50,552 nucleotides of DNA from Oscillospiraceae bacterium (GCA_020024215.1 JAHHUC010000005.1:1-50552), one strand, 5' to 3'; counted from the stretch's first letter, positions 31,469-39,818 are shown. A program made the numbers and translations. The notes: a model not told the origin generated them from the sequence alone.

Positions 31469-31497
31469 TTGCAAAAATATTAGTTATGTTATATAAT
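31469..31497 (+). promoter_or_regulatory. Sigma-A type promoter of the EF-G-like gene
   Basis: TTGCAA (31469-31474), a 17-bp spacer and TATAAT (31492-31497). It gives a leader of about 120 nt before the start codon at 31624. Confidence 0.65.
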
Positions 31498-31623
31498 AAT
31501 TTTGCTGATTGTTGCTAAAGTTATAGTATATTATACGGAAAAACGATAAATTATTGAGCTAATAAGCATCGACAGCCTTTAAACAAATAAATTGCCTAAC
31601 AAATTGGCGGATTGGAGCATCTT

Positions 31624-33702
31624 ATGAGACAGTATCTTGCGGACAAAATCAGAAACATTGCGCTTGCCGGACATGGCGGATGCGGAAAGACATCTCTTGC
31701 AGAGGCAATGCTTTTCAAAGCCGGTGTGACTGATAGAATGGGAAAGATTGAAAACGGTAATACTGTTTGCGACTATGATCCTGAAGAGATCAAGAGAAAG
31801 GTTTCCCTCTCCTCCTCTGTTGCTTCCTTTGAGTGGAACAATACAAAATTCAATGTGCTTGATACTCCCGGACTTTTTGATTTTGCCACAGGTCTTTATG
31901 AGGGTATAAGAGCAGCAGGAAGCGTTGTTGTAGTTCTTTCTGCCAAGGACGGAGTTCAGGTCGGCACAGAGAGAGCCTATCACATTGCCAAGGATCAGGA
32001 TAAATCTGTCATGTTCTTCATAAATAACTCCGATGTGGAGGGCGCTGACTTTTACAAGGTATTAGATGAATTGAGAGTTACCTTCGGCAAGCAGGTTTGC
32101 CCGCTTATGATTCCCTATGTTAAGGATAAAAAAACAGAGTGCTACATAGATCTTCTGAAGGACAAAGCATATAAATATGATGACAAGGGTGTAGGAACCG
32201 AAATTCCCATTCCCGACGGTGCTTTAGAGGCGGTTGAAGAATACAGAAACAGGATAAACGAGGCTGTTGCCGAAACAGATGAGGCGCTTATGGATAAATT
32301 CTTCGGCGGTGAAAGCTTCACCCACGAGGAGCTTGTTCAGGGTATAAATGATGGCTTCCGCTTAGGAAACTTCTTCCCTGTTTCCTGCGGTTCATCCGTC
32401 ACATTAGAGGGAATAGATATGTTTTTGGACTGCATGGTCAACCATATGCCCTCTGCCAAAAATGCCGGAAGCGAAACAGGAACTACACCTGACGGCGAGG
32501 ATGTAAGAATAAACTGCGATATTTTGGAGCCTTTGGCAGCATATGTATTTAAGACCATAGCCGATCCCTTTGTAGGAAGGCTTTCCTATGTTAAGGTAGT
32601 CGGCGGAAAGCTGACATCAGACCTCTCCCCCATCAACTCCAGAACAGGAAATCCCGAAAAAATCGGCAAGATTGTGTCCATCTGCGGCAAGAAGCAGGAG
32701 GATATTGATTCTGTGGCAGCAGGAGACATTGCAGCAATAAGAAAGCTCAATGACACAGAAACAGGCGATACGCTCTGCGATGCAAAGAGAGTTGTTTCTT
32801 TAAGAAGAGTGGGCTATCCTATGGCAACACTTACAATGGCTGTTGTGCCTAAGAATAAAGGCGACGAGGGCAAAATTGCTCAGGCTATCCAGAAAATAAA
32901 GGAAGAGGATCCACTTGTTAAATTCGTTCAGGATGCTGAAACACGTCAGCAGCTTATCACAGGCTTAGGAGATCAGCATCTGGATGTTATTGTTTCAAAA
33001 TTAAAGAATAAATTTGGCGTTGAAATATCTTTGGAAAGGCCCAGAGTTGCCTATCGCGAAACAATTCGCAAAAAGGTAAAGGTTCAGGGACGTCACAAGA
33101 AACAGTCCGGCGGACATGGTCAGTTTGGTGATGTTTGGATAGAATTCGAGCCATGCGACAGCGAGGGCTTGGTGTTTGAAGAAAATATATTCGGAGGCTC
33201 TGTTCCTAAGAACTACTTCCCTGCTGTTGAAAAGGGTCTTACCGATTCTATAAAGAAGGGTGTATTGGCAGGCTATCCTATGGTCGGACTTAAAGCCACA
33301 TTGGTAGACGGCTCCTATCATCCTGTCGATTCTTCTGAAATGGCATTCAAAACAGCCGCTTCACTTGCATATAAGGCAGGTATTCCACAGGCAGCTCCTG
33401 TTATTTTGGAGCCTATCGGCAATCTGAAGGTATATATTCCGGATGATTATGCAGGAGATATTATGGGCGACCTAAACAAGAGACGCGGCAGGATTATGGG
33501 CATGAATCCCTGGGATAAGGGTATTCAGGAAATTGAGGCTGAGGTTCCAATCAGTGAGATGTATGATTTCACAACAGCTCTTCGCTCAATGACACAAGGA
33601 AGAGGAAACTTTGCCCTCAGATTTGAAAGATATGAGCAGCTTCCTGCACAGCTTGAATCCCAGGTTATTGCAGAGGCAAAGGCTTTGAATGAAGAGGAAT
33701 AA
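31624..33702 (+). CDS. Elongation factor G-like translational GTPase (EF-G paralogue)
   Basis: A 692-residue protein with the full EF-G domain order: GTPase domain, beta-barrel domain II, then domains III-V (GQFGDVWIEFEP; GYPMVGLKATLVDGSYHPVDSSEMAFK; the C-terminal RRGRIMGM). The P-loop is GHGGCGKT (residues 16-23), and G3 is DTPG. The G4 motif, NKMD in canonical EF-G, reads NNSD, so the conserved lysine is lost. The P-loop also differs from canonical GHVDAGKT. These mark it as an EF-G-like paralogue rather than the main FusA, which normally sits with rpsL/rpsG. The start is the ATG at 31624 after GGAG; a TTG twelve bases upstream is in frame but weaker. A role in a special translation state or ribosome recycling is plausible, unproven. 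Confidence 0.88.
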   Translation: MRQYLADKIRNIALAGHGGCGKTSLAEAMLFKAGVTDRMGKIENGNTVCDYDPEEIKRKVSLSSSVASFEWNNTKFNVLDTPGLFDFATGLYEGIRAAGSVVVVLSAKDGVQVGTERAYHIAKDQDKSVMFFINNSDVEGADFYKVLDELRVTFGKQVCPLMIPYVKDKKTECYIDLLKDKAYKYDDKGVGTEIPIPDGALEAVEEYRNRINEAVAETDEALMDKFFGGESFTHEELVQGINDGFRLGNFFPVSCGSSVTLEGIDMFLDCMVNHMPSAKNAGSETGTTPDGEDVRINCDILEPLAAYVFKTIADPFVGRLSYVKVVGGKLTSDLSPINSRTGNPEKIGKIVSICGKKQEDIDSVAAGDIAAIRKLNDTETGDTLCDAKRVVSLRRVGYPMATLTMAVVPKNKGDEGKIAQAIQKIKEEDPLVKFVQDAETRQQLITGLGDQHLDVIVSKLKNKFGVEISLERPRVAYRETIRKKVKVQGRHKKQSGGHGQFGDVWIEFEPCDSEGLVFEENIFGGSVPKNYFPAVEKGLTDSIKKGVLAGYPMVGLKATLVDGSYHPVDSSEMAFKTAASLAYKAGIPQAAPVILEPIGNLKVYIPDDYAGDIMGDLNKRRGRIMGMNPWDKGIQEIEAEVPISEMYDFTTALRSMTQGRGNFALRFERYEQLPAQLESQVIAEAKALNEEE

Positions 33703-33813
33703 AAAGCCTTCAGAAAGGGACTTTTTCTTCATACAGCCGAATAAGAAGATTGTGGGCAAAGCATGAAAATTCTTTTATTCGTTGATGCTAAGCCAATTTT
33801 CTCACAGCATATA

Positions 33814-33849
33814 ACAGGGGTAATCCTTTGGGATTGCCTCTGTTTTTTT
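33814..33849 (+). terminator. Intrinsic terminator downstream of the EF-G-like gene
   Basis: ACAG plus GGTAATCC pair with GGATTGCC plus CTGT (one G-T pair and one mismatch), followed by seven T. It is 112 bp past the stop codon. Confidence 0.75.
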
Positions 33850-34023
33850 GTTGTCTCAGATAGTTCAGGAAGAAAAAAGCTTAAATCAGAGATTTTGCTT
33901 CTGCCCACCCAAAAACATTACTTAAAAGCTAAAGCCTTTTAAAGATAAAAAATAGCCTAAAAGAGCAAAGCTGCTTGCAGAAATTAAAAAGGAAGCCGGC
34001 AGCACAATAAGCTTATGCAAAGC

Positions 34024-34064
34024 AAAATCCCTTTGTGAGAATATAATCTGCACAAAGGGATTTT
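34024..34064 (-). terminator. Terminator downstream of the flavodoxin gene
   Basis: Perfect 14-bp stem, AAAATCCCTTTGTG (34024-34037) and CACAAAGGGATTTT (34051-34064). On the minus strand the stem ends in TTTTGCTTTG, 29 bp after the flavodoxin stop codon. It can act in both directions. Confidence 0.75.
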
Positions 34065-34092
34065 CTCTGTTATTGAAATTGCAATGCTTAAA

Positions 34093-34515
34093 TTAAGCCA
34101 GGCTTGCACCTAATGCACGGCAGGACATAAGAGCATCATCATCAGGAGCTTCGTTGCACATAACGCTTTCGCAGGCCAAAGCAGCTCCGTCATCTCTGCA
34201 TCTATCCTCCCAAGAGCGCATCCATTCTCCGTCTCCCCATCCGTAAGAGCCAAAGAGAGCTATCTTCTTGCCTCCAAGCTTGCTCTCGCAGGCGGAGAAC
34301 ATGGGCTCAAATTCAGATTCCTCCAGCACCTCAGCTCCCATTGCAGGGCAGCCAAAGGCGATAGCGTCAAATTTGTCTACCATATCCTCAGAAAAATCTG
34401 CACAGTTTAAAAGCTGAACCTCTGCTCCTTTATTTTTTGCACCCTCAACAACAGCCTCAGCCATTGCTTCTGTGTGACCTGTTCCGCTCCAAAATACAAC
34501 TGCAACCTTACTCAT
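34093..34515 (-). CDS. Short-chain flavodoxin
   Basis: A 140-residue flavodoxin, an FMN electron carrier. The phosphate-binding loop WSGTGHTEAMAE (residues 9-20) and the second FMN loop GSYGWGDGEWM are typical of short-chain clostridial flavodoxins. Flavodoxins often replace ferredoxin when iron is scarce. Here the gene closes a three-gene run with DUF3793 and DUF2325 genes. The ATG at 34515 has only a modest AAGG site upstream, so translation may be partly coupled to the preceding gene. A terminator follows. Confidence 0.92.
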   Translation of the reverse strand: MSKVAVVFWSGTGHTEAMAEAVVEGAKNKGAEVQLLNCADFSEDMVDKFDAIAFGCPAMGAEVLEESEFEPMFSACESKLGGKKIALFGSYGWGDGEWMRSWEDRCRDDGAALACESVMCNEAPDDDALMSCRALGASLA

Positions 34516-34546
34516 TATAAATCTTCAACCTTTCATAGTTAAAATT

Positions 34547-35098
34547 TTAAACAGCTACTGAAAGCTGCTCAATAGACTTTCCGTTTTTCCACTGTCTGCA
34601 ATAGACACTGGTGCATTTTTCAAATTTATTGAAGGTTTCTCTGGCTTTAGCTTCGTCCCCGTAAACCTTCCATGTGCCAATCAGCTTGTAATTGGCTGCA
34701 TTGTTTTCAATAAAGCCCCTTACATCCTCAGGAGGATAGCCCAGAAAAAGCCCTATCTCATGCGGAAAATCGGCTGCACTTTTAAGCTTTTTAATAAGCT
34801 TTATGATACATTCCTCAGGGCTTGCACAATTATATCCCATGCCCATCAGTATGCTGTAAGCCTCCTGAGAGGACAGATCCTGCCTTAGGTGTGATGGCCT
34901 GTAAAGATATAAAAGCACCCTTTTTTCCATATAGCGCATAGGGATTATTCTAAGGCCCTTAGGTGAAAGCCTTTTATTCAACAGCCTTACATCCTCTAAA
35001 AATTTCTGTTTGGATTCAAATTCTGCCGAAAACAGATTCCCGGTTTTTATTCCTGCTAAAGTCGGTGCGCAATTTTGCACAATAACCTCATCTGACAT
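34547..35098 (-). CDS. DUF3793 family protein
   Basis: A 183-residue soluble protein of the DUF3793 family, which is common in anaerobic Firmicutes. Family features are CAPTLAGIKTGNLFS at the N-terminus and HEIGLFLGYPPEDVRGFIEN in the middle, followed by a WKVYGDEAKARETFNKF segment and a Cys near the C-terminus. No enzymatic function is established for this family as far as I know. It lies 9 bp after the DUF2325 gene and 31 bp before flavodoxin, and this neighbourhood suggests a role in redox or metal homeostasis. The ATG at 35098 follows AGGGG. Confidence 0.85.
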   Translation of the reverse strand: MSDEVIVQNCAPTLAGIKTGNLFSAEFESKQKFLEDVRLLNKRLSPKGLRIIPMRYMEKRVLLYLYRPSHLRQDLSSQEAYSILMGMGYNCASPEECIIKLIKKLKSAADFPHEIGLFLGYPPEDVRGFIENNAANYKLIGTWKVYGDEAKARETFNKFEKCTSVYCRQWKNGKSIEQLSVAV

Positions 35099-35107
35099 AT
35101 TATACCC

Positions 35108-35389
35108 CTAACTTGCATGCTCATCCAAAATATTTCGCAAAGCAGACATAGAGCTGGAATGTGACCTTGCTATTTTGGTTCCTGAGCCCTTTGTTTCACT
35201 CAAAACACATTTGAGCATCTTATGTGACATAGTATTTGTAAATAAAATAAGTAAATCCGGATTTCCGATTTTATTTTTTAATGTTCCCATCATTTTTGGG
35301 AAAACCTTGGCATTGCAGCTATACTCGCTGCACAAATCCTTGTATTCTCTTACCATACATTCATTGCCGCCAACAATTACAACACTCAT
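35108..35389 (-). CDS. DUF2325 family protein
   Basis: A 93-residue DUF2325 protein: the Rossmann-like opening SVVIVGGNECMVREYKDLC, a middle NPDLLILFTNTMSHKML and the closing ARSHSSSMSALRNIL. Members often occur next to iron- or heme-related genes. Two cysteines (in NECMV and LCSEYSC) are near the start. It leads a three-gene run with DUF3793 and flavodoxin. The ATG at 35389 follows AAGGG. Two palindromes upstream (35423-35438 and 35455-35470) are candidate control sites. Confidence 0.8.
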   Translation of the reverse strand: MSVVIVGGNECMVREYKDLCSEYSCNAKVFPKMMGTLKNKIGNPDLLILFTNTMSHKMLKCVLSETKGSGTKIARSHSSSMSALRNILDEHAS

Positions 35390-35422
35390 ATTACATCCCT
35401 TTTCTCATAAATTCTATTGTAA

Positions 35423-35438
35423 GTTAGTTTCTGCTAAC
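35423..35438 (-). promoter_or_regulatory. GTTAG-N6-CTAAC palindrome upstream of the DUF2325-flavodoxin run
   Basis: GTTAG, TTTCTG and CTAAC, 34 bp upstream of the DUF2325 start. The same GTTAG-N6-CTAAC core is in the AraC-gene promoter (36541-36556), suggesting a common regulator. Confidence 0.45.
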
Positions 35439-35454
35439 CTCTTCTTTTAAAATC

Positions 35455-35470
35455 ATCGCCCTAAGGCGAT
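35455..35470 (-). promoter_or_regulatory. Palindrome ATCGCC-CTAA-GGCGAT near the DUF2325 promoter
   Basis: A perfect 6-bp palindrome with a 4-bp centre. It falls between a possible -35 (TTGTAA on the minus strand, 35475-35470) and a weak -10, so it could be an operator in a promoter spacer. Confidence 0.35.
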
Positions 35471-35547
35471 TACAATTAGATGATACAGAAATTTCAGAAG
35501 CTTATCAGCTCCAAAAAGGAATAATTATGCTCCAAACAGACACAAGT

Positions 35548-36489
35548 TCAGCACAGCTGATTATTCTGACGATATTCTACCGGTGAGGAACCCATAATAT
35601 CACGGAAAGCGGATGCAAACTTGCTTCCGTTTTCGTATCCATGCAAATTTGCAATTTCCAAAACAGTTTTATCGGTGGTTTTCAGCATAGAAGCTGCATT
35701 TTCCATCTTCTGGCGTCTGATAAAGCCATATACAGATGTTCCATATACCATTTTAAAGCTGTTTTTAAGCACAGTCTGCGACACATGAAAAATTCTTGAC
35801 AAATCCTCTATTGTTATCCTCTCGTCCATATGGACTGTAAGGTATCTGCAAACCTCTTTTGCCATTGCCACCTGAGAAAAGGAACATAGCTTTTCCTCTC
35901 TCATTTCCTCCCTCAGGCAGCTTAAAAAAAGTAAAATTTCCAAAACCTTTATTTTATAATAGCCCTTTTGAACCTCCTGAGGAATGTTATAAAGCTCATG
36001 AAATATATGCTCTAATTGTGAATTGCTGCGACAGACAAACAGCTCCCCGCCCTTGCAGAATTTTTCCAAAAGCAGCTTAGGCTCCACATTGACATCCTCT
36101 AAAAAACATGAGAGACATTTAGGAGCTGCATTTACATCTATTAAAAGAGAAATGCCGCGATAGCTGCCTGAGGGAAAATAGAAATTATTTTCTACCATAT
36201 CCTTCCTATGTATGCAGATATCACCCTTTGACAGATAAAAAAACTTATCCTTGCATGAACATTCAACTCTTCCGTCGCAGCAATGGTCTATCTGCAAAAT
36301 GTTTTCGCCCCTCACATTTTCAATAAGTATATTTTCACTCTCTGTCATAACTGCGTGATTATAAATGAGCTGTATTCCCGGAAAAACATTGTGAAGTGAC
36401 ATAACTATATCTCCGGTTTTACATTTTATTTTGCTTACAACACATTCGTTGGTATATTTTAAAATTTGCATTATGCTGCTATTTAACAT
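35548..36489 (-). CDS. AraC-family transcriptional regulator
   Basis: A 313-residue regulator. The C-terminal ~100 residues are a double helix-turn-helix AraC domain: ITIEDLSRIFHVSQTVLKNSFK, then YGFIRRQKMENAASML and the closing ENGSKFASAFRDIMGSSPVEYR. The N-terminal part is a ligand-binding region with several cysteines (HCCDGRVECSCKD), a layout seen in PchR-like siderophore/iron regulators. An AGGAGG lies 14 bases before the ATG at 36489; the longer frame from 36522 has no ribosome site, so the start is uncertain. It is upstream of the DUF2325-DUF3793-flavodoxin run and may activate it. Its own promoter overlaps a 12-bp inverted repeat. Confidence 0.85.
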   Translation of the reverse strand: MLNSSIMQILKYTNECVVSKIKCKTGDIVMSLHNVFPGIQLIYNHAVMTESENILIENVRGENILQIDHCCDGRVECSCKDKFFYLSKGDICIHRKDMVENNFYFPSGSYRGISLLIDVNAAPKCLSCFLEDVNVEPKLLLEKFCKGGELFVCRSNSQLEHIFHELYNIPQEVQKGYYKIKVLEILLFLSCLREEMREEKLCSFSQVAMAKEVCRYLTVHMDERITIEDLSRIFHVSQTVLKNSFKMVYGTSVYGFIRRQKMENAASMLKTTDKTVLEIANLHGYENGSKFASAFRDIMGSSPVEYRQNNQLC

Positions 36490-36533
36490 ACTATCTTTGT
36501 TTTCCTCCTGTAAACTCGGCATAAAATACAGCC

Positions 36534-36563
36534 GGACTTAGTTAGGTTTATCTAACTAAGTCC
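36534..36563 (-). promoter_or_regulatory. DtxR-like operator at the AraC-gene promoter
   Basis: GGACTTAGTTAG (36534-36545), a 6-bp centre and CTAACTAAGTCC (36552-36563) form a perfect 12+12 palindrome. It begins just downstream of the -10, so binding would block transcription. The TTAG...CTAA core resembles DtxR/IdeR-type iron boxes; that match is by eye only. Confidence 0.55.
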
Positions 36564-36564
36564 A

Positions 36565-36593
36565 GTTATAATTCATTTACAATATTTTGTCAA
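36565..36593 (-). promoter_or_regulatory. Promoter of the AraC-family gene
   Basis: On the minus strand a perfect TTGACA (36593-36588), a 17-bp spacer and TATAAC (36570-36565). Confidence 0.75.
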
Positions 36594-36614
36594 GAAATAA
36601 AATGTAAATATGCA

Positions 36615-38858
36615 TCAGCTTTCAAATGGAGCCTTTCCGTGAAAGAAGCCGGTATTTGAAAATCCAAATACAGTCTCACCATCCACATCATACCATGCAG
36701 GCTCTAAAACATACCAGTAATCATCCTTTATATTGAGCCATATTCCCAAATCATAAACCAAATAGCCATCCCAATCCTCTGATACCCTTGCCTCCTCGTA
36801 ATATATCCTGTAATCCTTATCAGTTATTTTATCAGGCATAACTGTGGGAGGAGGAAAATCCTTAGGCCATTCTGAAGTATGGTTTTCCAAAGGCTCAAAG
36901 CTTCCCTCCTTATGGGCTTTTATACGCTCATTAAGCTCTTTTTCCAATACTTCCTTCTCGGTGGTTTTTAAAAGCCGCTCTGTATTTCTGAATGAATAAT
37001 TTACAATATCTACATCCGATTCTGTCTGGGTCATCACAAAAGCGGATTGAGCTATTGCATAGGCAATGTTCATGGGGACTTTTTCTGAATCCAGTTCAAA
37101 GGCTGCATAGCGTTCCAGCTTTTTATTATAAGACAGGATTCCTATATTGGTAACTCCCTTGGAATATCCCTGCTCTTTGGCAAGCATTTCCGAAATGCTG
37201 ACACTTGTTATTGCAGTTTCCGTGTTATCATCCTTGTTTACTACCTTATAGTCTTTGCCTATATCAAAGGAATAATGATTTGAAAGAGCTATATCGCCAT
37301 ATATTGCACCTAAAAGCCCGCTCTCTTCAAATTTTTTATTGTCAAATACATTGAAGCCCAAACTTCCGACAACTTCATTTTGATCATTTAAAATATACCA
37401 TCTTGAAAAAATACCAATCGGTGCATATTTTTTTGTTTTTATATTTTCTTCATTTGGAAGAATTACCTTCCATCCTTTGGGAAGATTGAAGTTTACATTA
37501 AAATATTTTTCCAGAAGCTCCTCCCTTTTGGCAGTCTCACTGTCAGAAGAATCTGGGAAATAGGGCCTGAATCTTTCAAATTCCAACTGTGCTTGTTCAT
37601 CGGGCTTCTTCATAAGATTTTCCAAAAGCTCTCCTGCTGCCTGCACAGTTTCGGCGTATGCCTTGGTTACCTCATCCTTATCCTCAATATTTACCAAAAA
37701 AAGCTGAACCTCATCGCCGGGTTTAAAGGCTTCAATATCCAAAGGAGCTATGTCGGAGGCTCCATTTTCATCCGCCTTAACATAATGGAAGGAGGTTTTA
37801 TCATCATATGATGCCAGAATCCTTGGGGAAATGGACAAGTCCTTTCTTACAGCTTCTGCAAGTATGGTTTTGTTTTCTTTGTCAATTTCCAAAATCACAG
37901 AATCCACACCCCATATTGCAGATTCTTCGCTGCTTTTTCTGTCTGTCATAAGCATCCATATAATAAGTCCAACAGCTATTGTAAGAATTGCCAAAATCCA
38001 AACTGCCGGCTTTTTATAGCTCAGTACATTCTTTATCCTGCCCTTGGTATCCCCCTCTCCAAATGCCAATGGTGTGCCGTGCACAGATTTCTTTCCTGTT
38101 GCCAATGACAGAAGGGATTTTGAATAGTCCTTTTTAATTTTTTTGCCCATTTTTTCTATTACCACCTCGTCGCAGGACATCTCCATGTCCTGTGCGCACA
38201 GGAAAAATGAAACCCATACAAGAGGATTGAACCAATGTATGCAAAGTGTCAGAAATGCCACTGTCTTGACCACATGGTCACATCTTTTTATATGTGTCTG
38301 CTCGTGGAATAATATATAGCTTCTTTCCTCTTCTGTAAGATTTGCAGGAAGATATATTTTAGGTCTTGTTAGACCTGTGACAAAAGCGGTATCAATATTT
38401 CCGGAAATGTATATATTGTCTCTATAATGAACTGCACCATCCAAATCTTTATTTAGTCTGATAAGCCCCAGAATACTTTTGACAAGCATAAAGGCTATTC
38501 CTATAACCCATATTATGCTTATCACAGATATAAAATCAATTTCCCTTTGTTCGGCAGATATATTGGCAGCATTATTTATGTTATTCACCATATTCGTATT
38601 TACATTTGTAAGCAAAACAGCTGTGGTTGTGCCATTGTATAGATTAGAAGCTATTTTGTCTGTTTCAATTGGCACAACGCTTACAAAGGTTTTAAAGGAA
38701 AAGGGACAAATGAGCCTAAACAATACTGCAAACCAAAGTATATACGAAAAAGCCTTGGGACTTTTTTTAAGGAACATTCTCAGCACAAGCACAAAAATAA
38801 TAACATAGCCGGATTTTATGCTCATATCAAGTACTGATAAAAACAGATTCGACAGCAT
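36615..38858 (-). CDS. M56 family metallopeptidase (BlaR1/MecR1-type sensor) with large non-PBP C-terminus
   Basis: A 747-residue membrane protein. The N-terminal ~310 residues are the BlaR1/MecR1 module: hydrophobic segments near 15-30, 37-55, 108-130, 198-220 and 285-303, and the zinc protease motif HEQTH at 185-189 (gluzincin type) with the downstream Glu in MEMSCDEVV. These proteases sense a signal and cause cleavage of a BlaI-type repressor. In BlaR1 the outside domain binds beta-lactams; here the C-terminal ~440 residues show no SXXK/SXN penicillin-binding motif and resemble a repeat-like domain of unknown role. The signal is therefore not obviously a beta-lactam. The ATG at 38858 is one base after the repressor stop, whose end contains its AAGGAGGAG site. 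Confidence 0.88.
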   Translation of the reverse strand: MLSNLFLSVLDMSIKSGYVIIFVLVLRMFLKKSPKAFSYILWFAVLFRLICPFSFKTFVSVVPIETDKIASNLYNGTTTAVLLTNVNTNMVNNINNAANISAEQREIDFISVISIIWVIGIAFMLVKSILGLIRLNKDLDGAVHYRDNIYISGNIDTAFVTGLTRPKIYLPANLTEEERSYILFHEQTHIKRCDHVVKTVAFLTLCIHWFNPLVWVSFFLCAQDMEMSCDEVVIEKMGKKIKKDYSKSLLSLATGKKSVHGTPLAFGEGDTKGRIKNVLSYKKPAVWILAILTIAVGLIIWMLMTDRKSSEESAIWGVDSVILEIDKENKTILAEAVRKDLSISPRILASYDDKTSFHYVKADENGASDIAPLDIEAFKPGDEVQLFLVNIEDKDEVTKAYAETVQAAGELLENLMKKPDEQAQLEFERFRPYFPDSSDSETAKREELLEKYFNVNFNLPKGWKVILPNEENIKTKKYAPIGIFSRWYILNDQNEVVGSLGFNVFDNKKFEESGLLGAIYGDIALSNHYSFDIGKDYKVVNKDDNTETAITSVSISEMLAKEQGYSKGVTNIGILSYNKKLERYAAFELDSEKVPMNIAYAIAQSAFVMTQTESDVDIVNYSFRNTERLLKTTEKEVLEKELNERIKAHKEGSFEPLENHTSEWPKDFPPPTVMPDKITDKDYRIYYEEARVSEDWDGYLVYDLGIWLNIKDDYWYVLEPAWYDVDGETVFGFSNTGFFHGKAPFES

Positions 38859-38859
38859 A

Positions 38860-39222
38860 CTACTCCTCCTTATAATTATCTATAAGCTTTTGAAGCTCGT
38901 CAATATCCTTTGAGCTAAGCTTGTTTCTTCTTGTAAATGCGGTGAGAAATCTGGGCAGCGAACCGTCAAAATCCTCTTTGACTATTTCGGTACCCTTTAA
39001 AGCACCTATCTCCTCTCTTGTGAGCAAGGATGTGACAATTCCCCTGTCATTTTTAAAAATTCCCTTGTCGCACAAGCTTTTCAGCATTGTATATGTGGTT
39101 GTTCTTTTCCAGTTTAACCTCTCCTGGCAAAGCTCTGTAAGGCGCTTTGATGTGACGGGCTCGTTGCTCCATATTATCTCGGCAAACAACATTCCCCTTT
39201 CGCCAATATTAAAATTTCCCAC
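38860..39222 (-). CDS. BlaI/MecI/CopY family transcriptional repressor
   Basis: A 120-residue winged-helix repressor of the BlaI/MecI/CopY family. It binds palindromic operators as a dimer and is inactivated by proteolysis. The recognition helix region LTELCQERLNWKRTTTYTMLKSLCDKG fits the family (typical WXXTTVXTXLXRL pattern), and the C-terminal part holds the dimerisation helices. No CopY-type CXCX4CXC copper motif is visible. I start at GTG 39222 because AAAGGAG is eight bases upstream; the TTG at 39243 overlaps the site. It is co-transcribed with the M56 sensor (stop and start one base apart) from a promoter that holds two copies of the operator. Confidence 0.9.
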   Translation of the reverse strand: MGNFNIGERGMLFAEIIWSNEPVTSKRLTELCQERLNWKRTTTYTMLKSLCDKGIFKNDRGIVTSLLTREEIGALKGTEIVKEDFDGSLPRFLTAFTRRNKLSSKDIDELQKLIDNYKEE

Positions 39223-39248
39223 TTTGTTTTCTCCTTTGAGCAAATTTT

Positions 39249-39298
39249 GTCTAATATAATTAGACTGTTTGTTTAAGCTTAGTCTAACATCATTAGAC
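39249..39298. promoter_or_regulatory. Two BlaI-type operators
   Basis: GTCTAATATAATTAGAC (39249-39265) and GTCTAACATCATTAGAC (39282-39298) are 17-bp palindromes with centres 33 bp apart, about three DNA turns. The upstream one covers the -35/-10 spacer, so repressor binding would block the promoter of its own operon. Confidence 0.85.
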
Positions 39299-39309
39299 TA
39301 AATTGTCAA
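39281..39309 (-). promoter_or_regulatory. Promoter of the BlaI-M56 operon
   Basis: On the minus strand TTGACA (39309-39304), 17 bp and TAGACT (39286-39281). The -10 lies at the edge of the operator. Confidence 0.7.
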
Positions 39310-39381
39310 TATAAAAAAGAAATGCAGCATACTTTTCTGAAAGCTTTAAAAGAAAGGACAAAGCTTGAAGAAAGAGATAAA

Positions 39382-39409
39382 AAAATGCCGCTTTAAAGGG
39401 CGGCATTTT
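39382..39409. terminator. Hairpin with A/T tracts on both sides
   Basis: AAAATGCCGC (39382-39391) and GCGGCATTTT (39400-39409) with an 8-base loop. It has a T-tract on each strand and lies in the 500-bp gap upstream of the BlaI operon. Confidence 0.65.
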
Positions 39410-39449
39410 ATCACAATGGGCTTAAGCATATGTGTAGGCATATAAAGAC

Positions 39450-39489
39450 GAAAAACAGACATACCACTAAGTTTGGCTGTCTGTTTTTC
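39450..39489. terminator. Hairpin, terminator-like
   Basis: GAAAAACAGACA (39450-39461) and TGTCTGTTTTTC (39478-39489), with an inner CCA/TGG pairing. It could end transcription in either direction. No gene directly abuts it. Confidence 0.6.
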
Positions 39490-39818
39490 TTGGGCGAAAA
39501 TATGGAAAGGTTAGCAATATGCGGCTATAAAATTTCTTTTGACTGTAACAACAATCAAATCCCACCAAAATTATAAAGCCTCAGTTGCCAATCTATAGGT
39601 GAAATCCTACTTACAGGCCGGATAATGAAAAGCTCAAGCACCAACCTCTATGTATCACTATCAGTATAAATCCATTATATCAATTTGTCAATACTAAAAT
39701 AATCTAATAAATTTTTTTAGTAATATGGAATAGTTAGCATTTATATTTTCATATTTAATTGTATATTTTCATCATTCAGTTCTCCTGCATAGAGAAAAAG
39801 GATCATCCCTTTCTCCTT
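39490..39818. other. AT-rich gap without a recognised gene
   Basis: About 330 bp before the end of the GNAT gene. All six frames are broken by stops. The stretch around 39530-39680 has a less AT-rich composition and is not like a promoter region; it may be a decayed remnant, but I cannot name it. Confidence 0.4.

Larger units (their letters stand above)
33703..34092. other. 390-bp intergenic region between convergent genes
   Basis: No convincing gene. It contains two terminator-like hairpins (33814-33849 and 34024-34064), annotated separately. The rest is AT-rich and shows nothing I can identify. Confidence 0.6.
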
